NCBI GenBank assembly: GCA_027493525.1
Contig: JAOSKN010000003.1
Coordinates: forward strand, 806,001-870,000
From: Planctomycetota bacterium
Lineage (GTDB): Bacteria; Planctomycetota; SZUA-567; H5-PLA8
DNA: 64,000 nt
Direction: 5' to 3'
The position numbers were made by a program, and so were the translations under genes. Positions 33,670 through 42,110 of the stretch are shown here, in pieces. Position 1 is the stretch's first letter; every line of letters begins with the position of its first letter. The notes under the pieces are model-generated. The model was not told the origin of the DNA and searched no databases. It saw only the letters and a program-made list of their open reading frames with translations.

Positions 33670-34095
33670 TTACGAATGCGCCTGTGCGCCCTGGACCAGT
33701 TCGTAGAGCACGCCGCCGGTGGACTTCGGGTCCAGGAAGGCCACGCGCGCGCCGCCCAGCCCCGCCTGCGGGTATCCGGGCAGCGGCGTCACGCCGGCCT
33801 GCTCCAGGCGGCCAAGATCGCCCTCGAGATCCGCGCTGGCGAGGGCGACATGGTGAAGCCCCGGCCCGCGCTTGGCGAGGAACTTCGCGATGGGCCCTTC
33901 GCCCGCGGGGTGCGGCTCCAGCAGTTCGATGCGCAACTCGCCCTTGCGGGCCAGGATCGCGCGGACCTTCTGCGCGGCGACGACCTCCGGCGCGCCCAAT
34001 TCGAACCCCAGCGCGCGGTACAGCGGGCCGGCGGCGTCGAGACTCTCGACGGCTACGGCCAGATGAGCGAGGGGCAGCGCGTCCAGCGGCGGCAT
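33670..34095 (-). CDS. mce: Methylmalonyl-CoA epimerase (VOC fold)
   Basis: 141 residues from the ATG at 34095. A vicinal-oxygen-chelate protein with metal-ligand positions in PLAHLAVAVE, RIELLEP, GLHHVAL and VLYELVQ, as in methylmalonyl-CoA epimerase, which interconverts the (R) and (S) forms. It begins 7 bases after the mutase stop on the same strand, so the two are translationally linked. Together they connect propionyl-CoA and succinyl-CoA. Confidence 0.9.
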   Translation of the reverse strand: MPPLDALPLAHLAVAVESLDAAGPLYRALGFELGAPEVVAAQKVRAILARKGELRIELLEPHPAGEGPIAKFLAKRGPGLHHVALASADLEGDLGRLEQAGVTPLPGYPQAGLGGARVAFLDPKSTGGVLYELVQGAQAHS

Positions 34096-34102
34096 CTGGG
34101 TT

Positions 34103-35782
34103 TCAGCTCCGGGGCCGGTACTCGCCGTAGGCCTGGCGCAGCACGCCGCAGATCTCGCCGACCGTGCAGCGCGCGCGCGCCGAGGCCAGGATCGCCGGCA
34201 TGCGGTTGACGTTGGCGCGGGCCGCTTCATTCAATTCGGCGAGGGCGGCTTCGGCGGCCTTGGGGCCGCGCTTCCGGCGCAGCGCCGCGACGCGCTCACG
34301 CGCCTCCGACTCCAGCGCCGGATCGAGGCTCTGGATGCTGCGGGCCGCGCCCGCGCCGTCCACCGACTGGGTGAAGCAGTTGACGCCCACGACGCGGCGC
34401 GTGCCGTCCTCGACATCCTTCTGGTAGCGGTAGGCGGCCTCGGCGATGCGGCGCTGGTAGAAGCCCTGCTCGACGGCCTCCACGGCCCCGCCCAGGCGGT
34501 CCACCTCGTCCAGCAGCGCGCGGGCGTCGGCCTCGAGCCGGCCGGTCAGCGCCTCGACGGCGTAGCTCCCGCCGAGCGGGTCGGCCGTGTTCGCGACGCC
34601 GGTCTCGAGCGCCAGGATCTGCTGGGTCGCCAGCGCTAGGCGCGCGGAGACCTCGCCGGGCAGCCCCAGGGCCTCGTCGAAGGCGTTGGTATGGAGCGAC
34701 TGGCAGCCGCCGAGGACCGCGGCCAGGGCCTGGATCGCGACGCGGACGAGGTTGTTCTCGGCCTGCTGGCTGGTCAGCAGCGAGCCGGCGGTCTGGACGT
34801 GGAAGCGCAGTTGGAGCGCCTTGGGGTTGGCGATGCCGAAGCGTTCGGCCAGCAGCTTCGCCCAGAGCCGGCGCGCGGCGCGGAACTTGGCGACCTCTTC
34901 GAGCAGTTCGCTCGTGGAGGCGAAGAAGAAGCTGAGCTGCTCGCCGAGGCGTTCCGGGTCGATCCCGCGCGCCCGCGCGGCTTGAAGGTAGGCCAGCCCG
35001 TTGGCGAGGGTGAAGGCGACCTCCTGCGGCGCGGTGCAGCCGGCTTCGCGCAGATGGTAGCCGCTGATCGAGATCGGGTAGAAGTTCAGCAGCGTCTGCG
35101 TGCAGTGCTCCAGCACGTCCACGGTCAGGTCCATGCTGGGCCCGGGCGGGAAGACGAAGTTGTTGCGCGCGGCGTACTCCTTGAGGATGTCGTTCTGCAC
35201 GGTCCCGCGGAGCCTGGCCGCCGGAACGCCGCGCTCTTCGGCGGCGACCTGGTAGAAGGCCAGCAGCACCGCCGCGGGCGCGTTGATGGTCATCGAGGTC
35301 GAGATCGCGCCGAAGTCGATGCCCTCGAAGAGCCGCAGCATTTCCTCGACGCTGGCCAGCGAGACGCCGACGCGCCCGACCTCGCCCGCCGCGCGCGCGT
35401 GGTCGGGGTCCAGGCCGAGCTGCGTGGGGAGGTCGAAGGCGACCGAGAGGCCCGTCTGGCCGGCCGCGAGGAGCTTGCGGAAACGCGCGTTGGTCTCGGC
35501 GGCGCTCCCGAAACCCGCGTACTGCCGGAAGGTCCAGAGCCGCTGCCGGTACATGCCCGGATGGAGGCCTCGCGTGAAGGGCGGCGCGCCGGGGATGGCT
35601 TCGGCGCGCAGGGCTTCCGGATCGACGTCGGCGGGGGTGTAGAGCGGTTCGAGAGGGGACTCGGAGAGGGTCCGCGGCGGGAGCGGCCCGATCTCGGGGC
35701 GATACCCCGCGCCCGCGCCGTGGTGGGCGTCCTTCCAGCGGCGGAGGTCTTCGGCGAGCTGCTTGGCGGCGTCCTGGTCCAT
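34103..35782 (-). CDS. Methylmalonyl-CoA mutase, large (catalytic) domain only
   Basis: 559 residues from the ATG at 35782. The TIM-barrel substrate domain is complete: RQYAGFGSAAETNARFR, GLSVAFDLPTQLGLDPDH, ISTSMTINAPA, GTVQNDILKEY, ISGYHLREAGC, QTAGSLLTSQQAENN. It ends without the B12-binding DxHxxG domain, so it must work with a separate small subunit not present in this window. It converts (R)-methylmalonyl-CoA to succinyl-CoA using adenosylcobalamin. First gene of the operon with mce. Confidence 0.95.
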   Translation of the reverse strand: MDQDAAKQLAEDLRRWKDAHHGAGAGYRPEIGPLPPRTLSESPLEPLYTPADVDPEALRAEAIPGAPPFTRGLHPGMYRQRLWTFRQYAGFGSAAETNARFRKLLAAGQTGLSVAFDLPTQLGLDPDHARAAGEVGRVGVSLASVEEMLRLFEGIDFGAISTSMTINAPAAVLLAFYQVAAEERGVPAARLRGTVQNDILKEYAARNNFVFPPGPSMDLTVDVLEHCTQTLLNFYPISISGYHLREAGCTAPQEVAFTLANGLAYLQAARARGIDPERLGEQLSFFFASTSELLEEVAKFRAARRLWAKLLAERFGIANPKALQLRFHVQTAGSLLTSQQAENNLVRVAIQALAAVLGGCQSLHTNAFDEALGLPGEVSARLALATQQILALETGVANTADPLGGSYAVEALTGRLEADARALLDEVDRLGGAVEAVEQGFYQRRIAEAAYRYQKDVEDGTRRVVGVNCFTQSVDGAGAARSIQSLDPALESEARERVAALRRKRGPKAAEAALAELNEAARANVNRMPAILASARARCTVGEICGVLRQAYGEYRPRS

Positions 35783-35880
35783 ATGCGCACTCGTGCCCAA
35801 GGCAAGCGTAGTGCCAGAGCCCCCGGGTTGCCAGCGTGGGCGCGCTGGGTCTAATAAAGGAAGGGGCGCAGGCCCGGACC

Positions 35881-36060
35881 TATGTCTACGAAAGTGTAAA
35901 AAAGATGCACCGTGGTGCAGGGCGCCGGGGCCGGACTCCGTACTCCGAAAAAAGGAAGGCCTTTGCTTGCCGCGATGGAGTTTTCCCGAGCCCTGAGGCC
36001 TGCACTCGGCCCTTTCCCATCCGTCTACGAGACCTTAAAAAACATGCACATATGTGCTTT
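35881..36060 (-). repeat. Two hairpin/T-tract motifs upstream of the mutase operon
   Basis: GTCTACGAAAGTGTAAAAAAG with GCACCGTGGTGC (35907-35918), and GTCTACGAGACCTTAAAAAA with GCACATATGTGC (36046-36057). Both match the motif inside the 121-bp repeats at 7526. Read on the minus strand each is a small hairpin followed by six Ts; the arms differ between copies but keep pairing. They lie 125-275 bases upstream of the mutase start, so they could attenuate its transcription. The rest of the gap to 36319 is AT-rich and shows nothing else. Confidence 0.6.
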
Positions 36061-36319
36061 TCATAACAACTACCAGTATAGCTCTTGTGAGATCAACGTC
36101 AATAATTCGGCATACCGTAGACTGACCTTCAGGTGGTCAGCGGTTGCAGGGCACGAATCGAATACCATCCGTCGGATTGCTTGTAGCCTTTGCGGCATCT
36201 AGCAGAATCCATGCCACTGGGCTATGTTCACGAATTTATTTATACATTATTTTACGTATACACCGTTCGCAAGGCTATTCGCGATTGCCTGCCTCGCCCG
36301 GCCGGATACCTTCGCAGGC

Positions 36320-36949
36320 ATGTGGACCGAAAGCGACGACCGGTACTGGATCGAGGCCGAGGCGCGGATCGAGGCCCGCCTTGTTGACCTCGAGGGGCGC
36401 GGGTTCGTGCTGGAGTCTTCGAGCTTCAAGCAAGGCTGGACGGACGATCTGCGGATCCGCGTCCGTCCGGCTCTGGCGGAGGGCTTGGAGCGCGCCCGCG
36501 CGGCGCTCCCGGCCGGGCATAACTTCAAGCTTGTCTCCGGGTGGCGCTCGTGGGCGGTGCAGCAGAAGTGCGCCGAGCAGGCGCTGGCGAAGCTCCGCGC
36601 GGCGCATCCGGAGTGGCCGGAGGAACGGCTTTTTGAGCGCCGGCGCGAGATGGCGCCGCTGGCGCGGATCGTGCCGGGCTTCGACAGCCATCGCTACGGC
36701 GGCGAGGTGGACCTGACGGTCGTGGACGCCACGGGCCAGGCGCTCGACATGGGCGTCCCGTTCAGCTACGTCACCGGCCCGGAAGCGGCGCTGCTCTGGT
36801 ACGAACTGAAGCCGGAGCTGTTGCCCGCCGAAGTCCCGTTCCGCGACCACCGGCGCATGCTGATGCGGGCGATGAGCGCGGGGCATTTCGAGCCGTACCT
36901 GGCGGAGTGGTGGCATTGGGGGATGCGGCGGGATTGCGGGGCGGGGTGA
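36320..36949 (+). CDS. D-Ala-D-Ala dipeptidase/carboxypeptidase-like peptidase M15 (VanX/VanY type)
   Basis: 209 residues from the ATG at 36320; an upstream in-frame ATG at 36224 adds an unlikely extension. Zinc ligands of the M15 family are His124 and Asp131 in SHRYGGEVD, with catalytic Glu196 and His199 in EWWHW. It would cut D-Ala-containing peptides from cell-wall turnover or give resistance to glycopeptides. There is no signal peptide, as in VanX. A damaged copy of its middle part lies at 37687. Confidence 0.87.
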   Translation: MWTESDDRYWIEAEARIEARLVDLEGRGFVLESSSFKQGWTDDLRIRVRPALAEGLERARAALPAGHNFKLVSGWRSWAVQQKCAEQALAKLRAAHPEWPEERLFERRREMAPLARIVPGFDSHRYGGEVDLTVVDATGQALDMGVPFSYVTGPEAALLWYELKPELLPAEVPFRDHRRMLMRAMSAGHFEPYLAEWWHWGMRRDCGAG

Positions 36950-36967
36950 GAGGGGGCGTCCGCAACT

Positions 36968-37474
36968 ATGGCACGGGGAAAACCCACCGTATATTTGGAC
37001 ACGAACATCCTGTCCGTCCTTTACTATCGGGGCAAGGATTTGCGCGTCAGCTACCAGGCACAGTCCACCAAAGAATGGTGGGAGCGTGAACGCGGCCTCT
37101 TCCAACTCTACACGTCCGTCATAGCCGAAGATGAACTTGCCCAGGGCAAGTACCCCAATCAGAAGAAAGCCCTGGCTCAGGCGCAGCGCCTGGGATACCT
37201 GCAGGTAAACGCTACCGTTCGGCGCTACCACCAACTATACTTGATTGAAGGGCTGGTTCCGGAGTCTAAGCCTGAGGATGCCATTCACTTGGCCCTGGCA
37301 GTCGTTCACAACATGGACTATCTGCTGACTTGGAACCACGCTCATCTGGCGAACGTACAGGTCCAGGAACGACTGAGGCTACTGAACGTACGGGAAGGCT
37401 ATCGCGCGCCCTTCCTGGTTTCGCCGGACACCATTCCGCGCGCGATGTATGGGAAGGATGTAAGGAGAGGTTGA
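36968..37474 (+). CDS. PIN domain protein (VapC-like ribonuclease)
   Basis: 168 residues. The acidic residues expected of a PIN nuclease are in VYLDTNILS, SVIAEDELAQG and PEDAIHLALAV, with a final TWNHAHLAN. PIN proteins usually cleave RNA as toxins. Its stop is directly followed by the start of a 66-residue gene, an order (toxin first) that is unusual for vapBC. The module lies between the M15 gene and its damaged copy, in a region showing transfer. Confidence 0.85.
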   Translation: MARGKPTVYLDTNILSVLYYRGKDLRVSYQAQSTKEWWERERGLFQLYTSVIAEDELAQGKYPNQKKALAQAQRLGYLQVNATVRRYHQLYLIEGLVPESKPEDAIHLALAVVHNMDYLLTWNHAHLANVQVQERLRLLNVREGYRAPFLVSPDTIPRAMYGKDVRRG

Positions 37475-37675
37475 ATGAAAACGAAAAAGGCACTTTCGCC
37501 GCCCGATGGCGCCGAAGTCGAGCGCATCCGGAAGGTACGCCGCCGACTCGAGCGCAAATTCAAGACCCTTGACGCGCTGTGGGACCACTGGGTGGAACTG
37601 GAGCGGAAGCACTGCGCCAAGCAGAACAAGCGCCAGAAAGCCTCCGCCTCCGAAGGACGAAAGTGCGCCTCCTGA
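37475..37675 (+). CDS. Small basic helical protein coupled to PIN (possible antitoxin)
   Basis: 66 residues, Lys/Arg-rich and predicted helical (AEVERIRKVRRRLERKFKTLDALWDHWVELERKH). The ATG immediately follows the PIN stop codon, so translation is coupled. Partners encoded next to PIN toxins are often their antitoxins, but no DNA-binding fold is recognisable here and the Lys-rich tail is not typical. The role is inferred from position only. Confidence 0.6.
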   Translation: MKTKKALSPPDGAEVERIRKVRRRLERKFKTLDALWDHWVELERKHCAKQNKRQKASASEGRKCAS

Positions 37676-37686
37676 TGGGCGCGCGA

Positions 37687-37775
37687 AACAGCTACGTCAC
37701 CGGCCCGGAAGCGGCACTGCTCTGGTGCGAACTGGCCCGCGTTGAGTTCCGCCGAAGTTGTGTTCCGCGGCCACA
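37687..37775 (+). pseudogene. Fragment duplicated from the M15 peptidase gene
   Basis: SYVTGPEAALLW and the following GCCGAAGT/TTCCGCG..CCAC part match 36761-36849 of the M15 gene, with about 47 bases almost identical and the remainder diverged. It is short and without its active-site regions. The 0.9 kb between the copies, including the PIN module, was probably inserted or copied by recombination. Confidence 0.65.
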
Positions 37776-37828
37776 TTTAATTACATACAAATATATATGG
37801 ACTCTTAGAAGTTTTTGTATTTCTGGTT

Positions 37829-37856
37829 TTGCTACCGGCGTATCTTGCGCTATATG
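37829..37856 (+). promoter_or_regulatory. Candidate promoter of the AT-rich gene pair
   Basis: TTGCTA (37829-37834), 16 bases, TATATG (37851-37856), in a sharply AT-rich stretch 45 bases before the GTG start at 37901. A GGGGGG ribosome-binding site lies just before that start. Confidence 0.45.
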
Positions 37857-37900
37857 AATCTAGGCTTTGCTGATAAGTTTTCATAAATGGGGGGTATCAA

Positions 37901-38677
37901 GTGAGTAACTCGGGAGACGCAGAAACTACTCCTAAGTGGATAGCTAAACTTCTGCGCTTTACTGCTTTCTTGTCTGACTCAATAGAGCCTCCATCTCTCC
38001 AATCTTGGTGGTCGAAGGTATCTAACCTTCCGAAAAGTGATCAACTTGTTCGGCAGCAAGGGCAGTTTCATGAGATTGGTCAAATAGGCGAAGAAACGCT
38101 GGCACTTCAGTGGCAAGCAGGTAGGGTCGATTGGCTGCTAATTAATTCGAATGAAAGCCAAAGTGGTGAGGTGACCGCATGGAAAGACTCCATCGAGAAA
38201 TTCTCCTCTATAGCTGATCAATATTTAAAACTTGCGGAATGCCCTTCATCAATAAGAATTGCAGTCGGATGCGTTGTGGAAGTCCCCGTATCAAATCGAA
38301 AAGCTGGTTATGAAATTATTAAAGAGTTGGTTAAGGGATACGTGAAACTTGATGTCGAAGGATCTAGCGATTTTATCTATCAGATCAATCGTAAGAGAAA
38401 AAGCCAGGTAAAGGACGGATTGGGTATAAATCGTGTAGCTAAATGGCTTGTTCCAGTTGAAATCCCCATGAGCGTACAGTTGCCCATCTTACCCTTTGGG
38501 AATATCAAATCTTTATCTGCTACCGAAGGCAAGCCAAGGTTTGCGGCACGGCAGGAATTTGATATTAATACAGCGCAGGAAAATACCGAGTTACTTAATC
38601 CAGAACTTCAGAAGAATCTTGTTAAGGAACTTCTTGGGTTCGTGGAAGAAATGATATTACATGGAGATATTGTATAA
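37901..38677 (+). CDS. Unrecognised protein in AT-rich island (gene 1)
   Basis: 258 residues from a GTG start with a strong G-run ribosome site. Codons are AT-rich (many AAA, ATT, TTA) unlike the rest of the window, which indicates transfer. There is no transmembrane helix or signal. The N-terminus is helical (PKWIAKLLRFTAFLSD), the middle is mixed, and the C-terminus has PRFAARQEFDINTAQENTELL and an amphipathic helix (ELQKNLVKELLGFVEEMI). That end resembles TIGR04255-type proteins only loosely. The second AT-rich gene follows after 30 bases. No function can be assigned. Confidence 0.7.
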   Translation: MSNSGDAETTPKWIAKLLRFTAFLSDSIEPPSLQSWWSKVSNLPKSDQLVRQQGQFHEIGQIGEETLALQWQAGRVDWLLINSNESQSGEVTAWKDSIEKFSSIADQYLKLAECPSSIRIAVGCVVEVPVSNRKAGYEIIKELVKGYVKLDVEGSSDFIYQINRKRKSQVKDGLGINRVAKWLVPVEIPMSVQLPILPFGNIKSLSATEGKPRFAARQEFDINTAQENTELLNPELQKNLVKELLGFVEEMILHGDIV

Positions 38678-38707
38678 ATTTCTTTTTTTGACTAGGGATT
38701 CATTCAC

Positions 38708-39352
38708 ATGAGTGCCATGCTCAGGCTATTAAATACAACCAATAAAGGAACGTGGTTGGAAATTTCCGTAAAAGGATTTCCGGATTGGTGCGGTGAAAAT
38801 GAAGTACCAGCGAAACTCTTGGGAGATTGGTGTGATAATGAACTGTCTCTCTGGAATATACCTGATAAAAAGGTCCTATATCAGATTCTTATTGCACTAC
38901 TCATGCCGAGGCAAGAATGGAAGCATGTGTCCTATATAGTGTTTGACGATTCTTCATTCCGAGAGGCCGAGCTTCGCCCCGAAAAGAGACCGGGTACGAC
39001 TAAGGTAAAAGTCCTCGATAGCAATTTCCACTTTGAAGTACATAAAGTTTCTTCGGGGAAACTTGCTCGATTTCTACGAATTTTGCTTGCTCAATTTAAG
39101 GATGAAAAGGCGAAAATCGAGAAAATTACTCGTGACGATTTATTGGGACATTTAAGGGAGAGTCTTCACCAATCATATACGGCTGAAACGAGTATGAAAC
39201 CCCTAGTTGAGCCCATGGAATCAGAAGGGACAATGACACAGCCTTCTTCAATGCCTCAAAGACCAACTATAGCGAGTGGTGCTACAACCGGAGGTGACCT
39301 TGAAAAAAGTGACCCTGTCTCAGAAACCTCGACAGAATTACCTCAATCTTAA
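38708..39352 (+). CDS. Unrecognised protein in AT-rich island (gene 2)
   Basis: 214 residues with the same AT-rich codon use as gene 1 and therefore a likely co-transferred pair. The N-terminal ~150 residues look folded (WLEISVKGFPDWCG, YQILIALLMPRQEWKHVSYIVFDDSSF, HFEVHKVSSGKLARFLRILL). The C-terminal 50 are Ser/Thr/Pro-rich and disordered. No known domain, TM segment or catalytic motif. It ends 6 bases before a palindromic repeat (39359). Confidence 0.7.
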   Translation: MSAMLRLLNTTNKGTWLEISVKGFPDWCGENEVPAKLLGDWCDNELSLWNIPDKKVLYQILIALLMPRQEWKHVSYIVFDDSSFREAELRPEKRPGTTKVKVLDSNFHFEVHKVSSGKLARFLRILLAQFKDEKAKIEKITRDDLLGHLRESLHQSYTAETSMKPLVEPMESEGTMTQPSSMPQRPTIASGATTGGDLEKSDPVSETSTELPQS

Positions 39353-39358
39353 CCTGGT

Positions 39359-39415
39359 TGGCACCCATAACGCCGTTATGGGTGCGCCAAAGGCGATGAC
39401 AACCACATGAAGAAG
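39359..39415. repeat. Palindrome + GTGCGCC repeat, copy 1 (possible group II intron head)
   Basis: A perfect 25-base palindrome GCACCCATAACG-C-CGTTATGGGTGC (39361-39385) is followed by GCGCCAAAGGCGATGACAACC and CATGAAGAAG. The same 57 bases recur at 40310. The GTGCGCC start with a small CC..GG hairpin resembles the 5' end of a bacterial group II intron, placed after a stem-loop as in class C introns. Sequence from 39416 to 39716 shows no gene; it may hold the left end of the IS256-type element. Confidence 0.55.
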
Positions 39416-39716
39416 ATGGGTCCGCCATCAAGGCCTAAGTTTCGAGCATGAGCCTGAATTCCAAACGCGGCGGAGCCTCAAAGAATCCTCTGCGCTTCTT
39501 CCTCAACAGCCTAAAGCGTCCCCCTTTCCGATTGGACAGGGGCTAAGGGACTGGCACCTTGGTTTAAGGGGCCGGTCGCAGGCCTCCGGTACAGGGGGAC
39601 GCACGATGGCGCAGCAGATCCAGGACGATGCGGTTCAAGGGATAACGTCCGTTCTTTTGCGCACTTTTGAAAAATGGGATAGAGGGCTCTCGGTCACTAC
39701 CTGAGGAGGACCGGGA

Positions 39717-40311
39717 ATGGACGTTAACGCAAGGCGTGAGAATGAGTTGAAGAAGGTCATTCAGATCGACGAGGGGCGCATCCAGGCGCACTTGGACGAG
39801 AAGGTCCGGCAGAGTGTCGAGGAGACGCTCAACGCGCTCCTGGACGCCGAGGCCGACGAACTCTGCCAAGCCAGGCGCTACGAACGCACGGCCGCTCGGC
39901 GTGACACGCGCGCGGGACATTACACGCGTTCGCTGCATACCAAGGCCGGTGAAGTCGAACTGAAGATGCCGAAGCTGCGCACGCTCCCGTTCGAGACGGC
40001 CATCGTCGAACGATACCGACGCCGCGAGGCGTCCGTCGAGGAAGCACTGATCGAGATGTACCTGGCCGGCGTCTCGGCGCGCCGCGTGGAGGACATCACC
40101 CAGGCGCTGTGGGGTTCGCGCGTTTCGTCGAGCACGCTCAGCGAACTGAACCAGAAGGTGTACGACAAGATCGATGCGTGGCGCAACGCGCCGATCGAAG
40201 GCGAGCATCCGTACGTGTACCTCGACGGGCTGTACTTGAAGCGCAGTTGGGGCGGCGAAGTCCGCAACGTAGCGGTGCTGGTGGCGGTGGGCGTGGACCG
40301 GGACCCGGGTG
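39717..40311 (+). mobile_element. IS256-family (Mutator-type) transposase, 3'-truncated
   Basis: About 198 residues of an IS256-type DDE transposase (usually near 400). The N-terminal helices, the region GEVELKMPKLRTLPFETAIVERY, the ...VSSSTLSELNQKVYDKIDAW segment, and the first catalytic Asp in YVYLDGLYLK are present. At 40310 the reading frame runs into the palindrome/GTGCGCC repeat, so the second half with the other catalytic acids is lost. The element is dead and marks a recombination site. Confidence 0.9.
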
Positions 40312-40366
40312 GCACCCATAACGCCGTTATGGGTGCGCCGAAGGCGATGGCAACCTCATGAAGAAG
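40310..40366. repeat. Palindrome + GTGCGCC repeat, copy 2
   Basis: Nearly identical to 39359-39415 (palindrome at 40312-40336). It interrupts the transposase gene. The two copies diverge right after GAAGAAG, so only the first 57 bases are shared. Confidence 0.6.
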
Positions 40367-40660
40367 TTTGGTCTGTTATCCAGACCAGAGTCTTGCCCAA
40401 GTGCCTGAATCCCTCAAGCGGCTACGCCGCTTGATGTGCGGAAAGGCTCTGCCTTTCCGCGGAGCAATCCACTGCTGATCAGGAGCCGAGGCTGTGCCTC
40501 GGTGTCTTCATGGTGTGCTACGAGACATAGCCTCGATGCCAAATGGAGCATAAGGGTTTCGCGGAAAGGCAAGCCTTTCCGCATATCGGGCGGCGGAGCC
40601 GCTTGCGCTTCGCGCGGGAAGTTGGCGGGCGCCATCTCGAGCGCCCCTTTTCTTATTGGT
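40367..40660. repeat. Dense cluster of stem-loops
   Basis: Consecutive hairpins: TGGTCTG..CAGACCA (near 40370), AAGCGGC-TAC-GCCGCTT (40415-40431), GCGGAAAGGC-TCT-GCCTTTCCGC (40438-40460), CCGAGGC-TGT-GCCTCGG (near 40483), GCGGAAAGGC-AA-GCCTTTCCGC (40561-40582). The GCGGAAAGGC hairpin occurs twice. No group II intron domain V was found by eye. No gene in this gap. Confidence 0.6.
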
Positions 40661-40745
40661 CCCCCCGTCTGCACTGGCGTACTTGCGCAGGCGGCTTCAA
40701 GATTGAACCTTCGACCGGCAACCCCAACTCATACGGAGCCACGCC

Positions 40746-42104
40746 ATGACCACGCAAGTCATCATCAGCTTCGACACCGAAGACTTCATCGGGCCCAAGG
40801 CCGACGACGCCCTGCTGCGCCTCGCGACGACGCTTACCGCCAAGGGCCTGCGCGGGAGTTTCTGCATGGTTGGCGAGAAGGCGCGGGTGCTGAAGGCGCG
40901 CGGGCGGAGCGACGTCTTCGAGGCGCTCAAGCCGCACGAAATCTGCTTTCACAGCCGCGACCACTCGATCCATCCGACCCTCGCGCCGCGCTGTGAAGAA
41001 TACGGCTGGGAGCGCGGGCTGGCCGAGCTGCGCGCGACGGAACTGGAAGCGATGGGCTGGGTGAAGGAGATCTTCGGCCGCGACGCGCTCTGGACGGCCG
41101 TGCCGCCGGGCGCCAACACCGCGCCGCAAGCGATCTGGCTCTACCAGCGCGCCGGGATCCCGATCTACTCGGCGGGCTTCCTGGGCCGGACCGGCGGGCG
41201 GCCTTACCGCTACCTCGGCGGCGTGAGCGTCCCGTACACGCTCGGCGCCGACGCGGTCTTCTCCAAGGAGACCGTCGAGCAGGTCTGGGCGCGGCTCGAG
41301 GCGCAGGCCGGCAACCCGCTGGCGATCCTTTGCATCCACCCCACGATCATGGTCCACGAGATCTTCTGGGACCGGCACAACTTCAACGCGGGCGTCAACC
41401 GCCCGAAGGCGCAGTGGGAACCGGCGCCGCTGCGCAGCGACGAGGACGTCGAGCGGATCTTCACGCGCTGGGGCGCGTTCCTCGACCGGATCAAGGCCGA
41501 CGCACGCTTTGCGTTCACCGATTACGAGACGCTGCTGGGCGAGCTGAACAAGCGCAAGGCCGCGCGGCAGGCCGAACGCTGGCCGGCCGAGGCCTTCGCG
41601 CGGCTGGCCGAAGGCCCGGACTGGATCGAGCGCGACGGGGAGGGCGGGGGCGCGCTGAGCGCGCAGGAGGCGCTGGGCGAACTGGCCGCGCGGCTGACGG
41701 GCGACCGCTCGTGGCGCGACCGGGTGGACCCCGTGCGGCTGCCGGGGCCGGTGCTCGAACCGAAGGTGCTCGCGCGGGACCTGAGCGTGACGCGCGCGCA
41801 GGTCTTGAACGGGCTCTGGCGCGCGCAGGGCGAGATCGGTTCGGAGAACGCCGGGCTGCCGGCAAGCTGGAGGCTCAACGGCGACGAAGCCGGCCCCGGC
41901 GCGCTGCTCGCCGCGCTGGCGCAGTTCGCGCAGGGGCGCGAGACGGCGACCTTGAAGGCCGGGCACCCGGAGGTCTGCGCGGGCGTCGCGCGGACGGACT
42001 TGGGCGCGTGGCGCTACGGCGCGTGGCTCTTCAAGCCGGGGTTCGAGGGGAAGCGGAACCTGGAAATCGCGCACCGCATGGCGTGGACGCTGAGTCCGGC
42101 GTGA
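40746..42104 (+). CDS. Polysaccharide deacetylase-like (NodB-fold) protein with extra C-terminal domain
   Basis: 452 residues. The NodB motif 1 appears as ISFDTEDF and motif 2 as HSRDHSIHP (His for metal). The remaining motifs are less clear. CE4-like enzymes remove N- or O-acetyl groups from sugars, and this one has about 180 additional residues, Ala/Arg-rich, after the fold. No signal peptide, so it may act on a cytosolic sugar precursor. Starts downstream of the stem-loop cluster. A plausible but unproven deacetylase. Confidence 0.72.
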   Translation: MTTQVIISFDTEDFIGPKADDALLRLATTLTAKGLRGSFCMVGEKARVLKARGRSDVFEALKPHEICFHSRDHSIHPTLAPRCEEYGWERGLAELRATELEAMGWVKEIFGRDALWTAVPPGANTAPQAIWLYQRAGIPIYSAGFLGRTGGRPYRYLGGVSVPYTLGADAVFSKETVEQVWARLEAQAGNPLAILCIHPTIMVHEIFWDRHNFNAGVNRPKAQWEPAPLRSDEDVERIFTRWGAFLDRIKADARFAFTDYETLLGELNKRKAARQAERWPAEAFARLAEGPDWIERDGEGGGALSAQEALGELAARLTGDRSWRDRVDPVRLPGPVLEPKVLARDLSVTRAQVLNGLWRAQGEIGSENAGLPASWRLNGDEAGPGALLAALAQFAQGRETATLKAGHPEVCAGVARTDLGAWRYGAWLFKPGFEGKRNLEIAHRMAWTLSPA

Positions 42105-42110
42105 ACTCAA

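Noticed and set aside
39361..40336. Palindromes read as integron attC sites
   Set aside because: R-box-like CCATAAC/GTTATGG pairs exist, but only three bases separate them; attC sites need L boxes and a longer loop, and no integrase is present.
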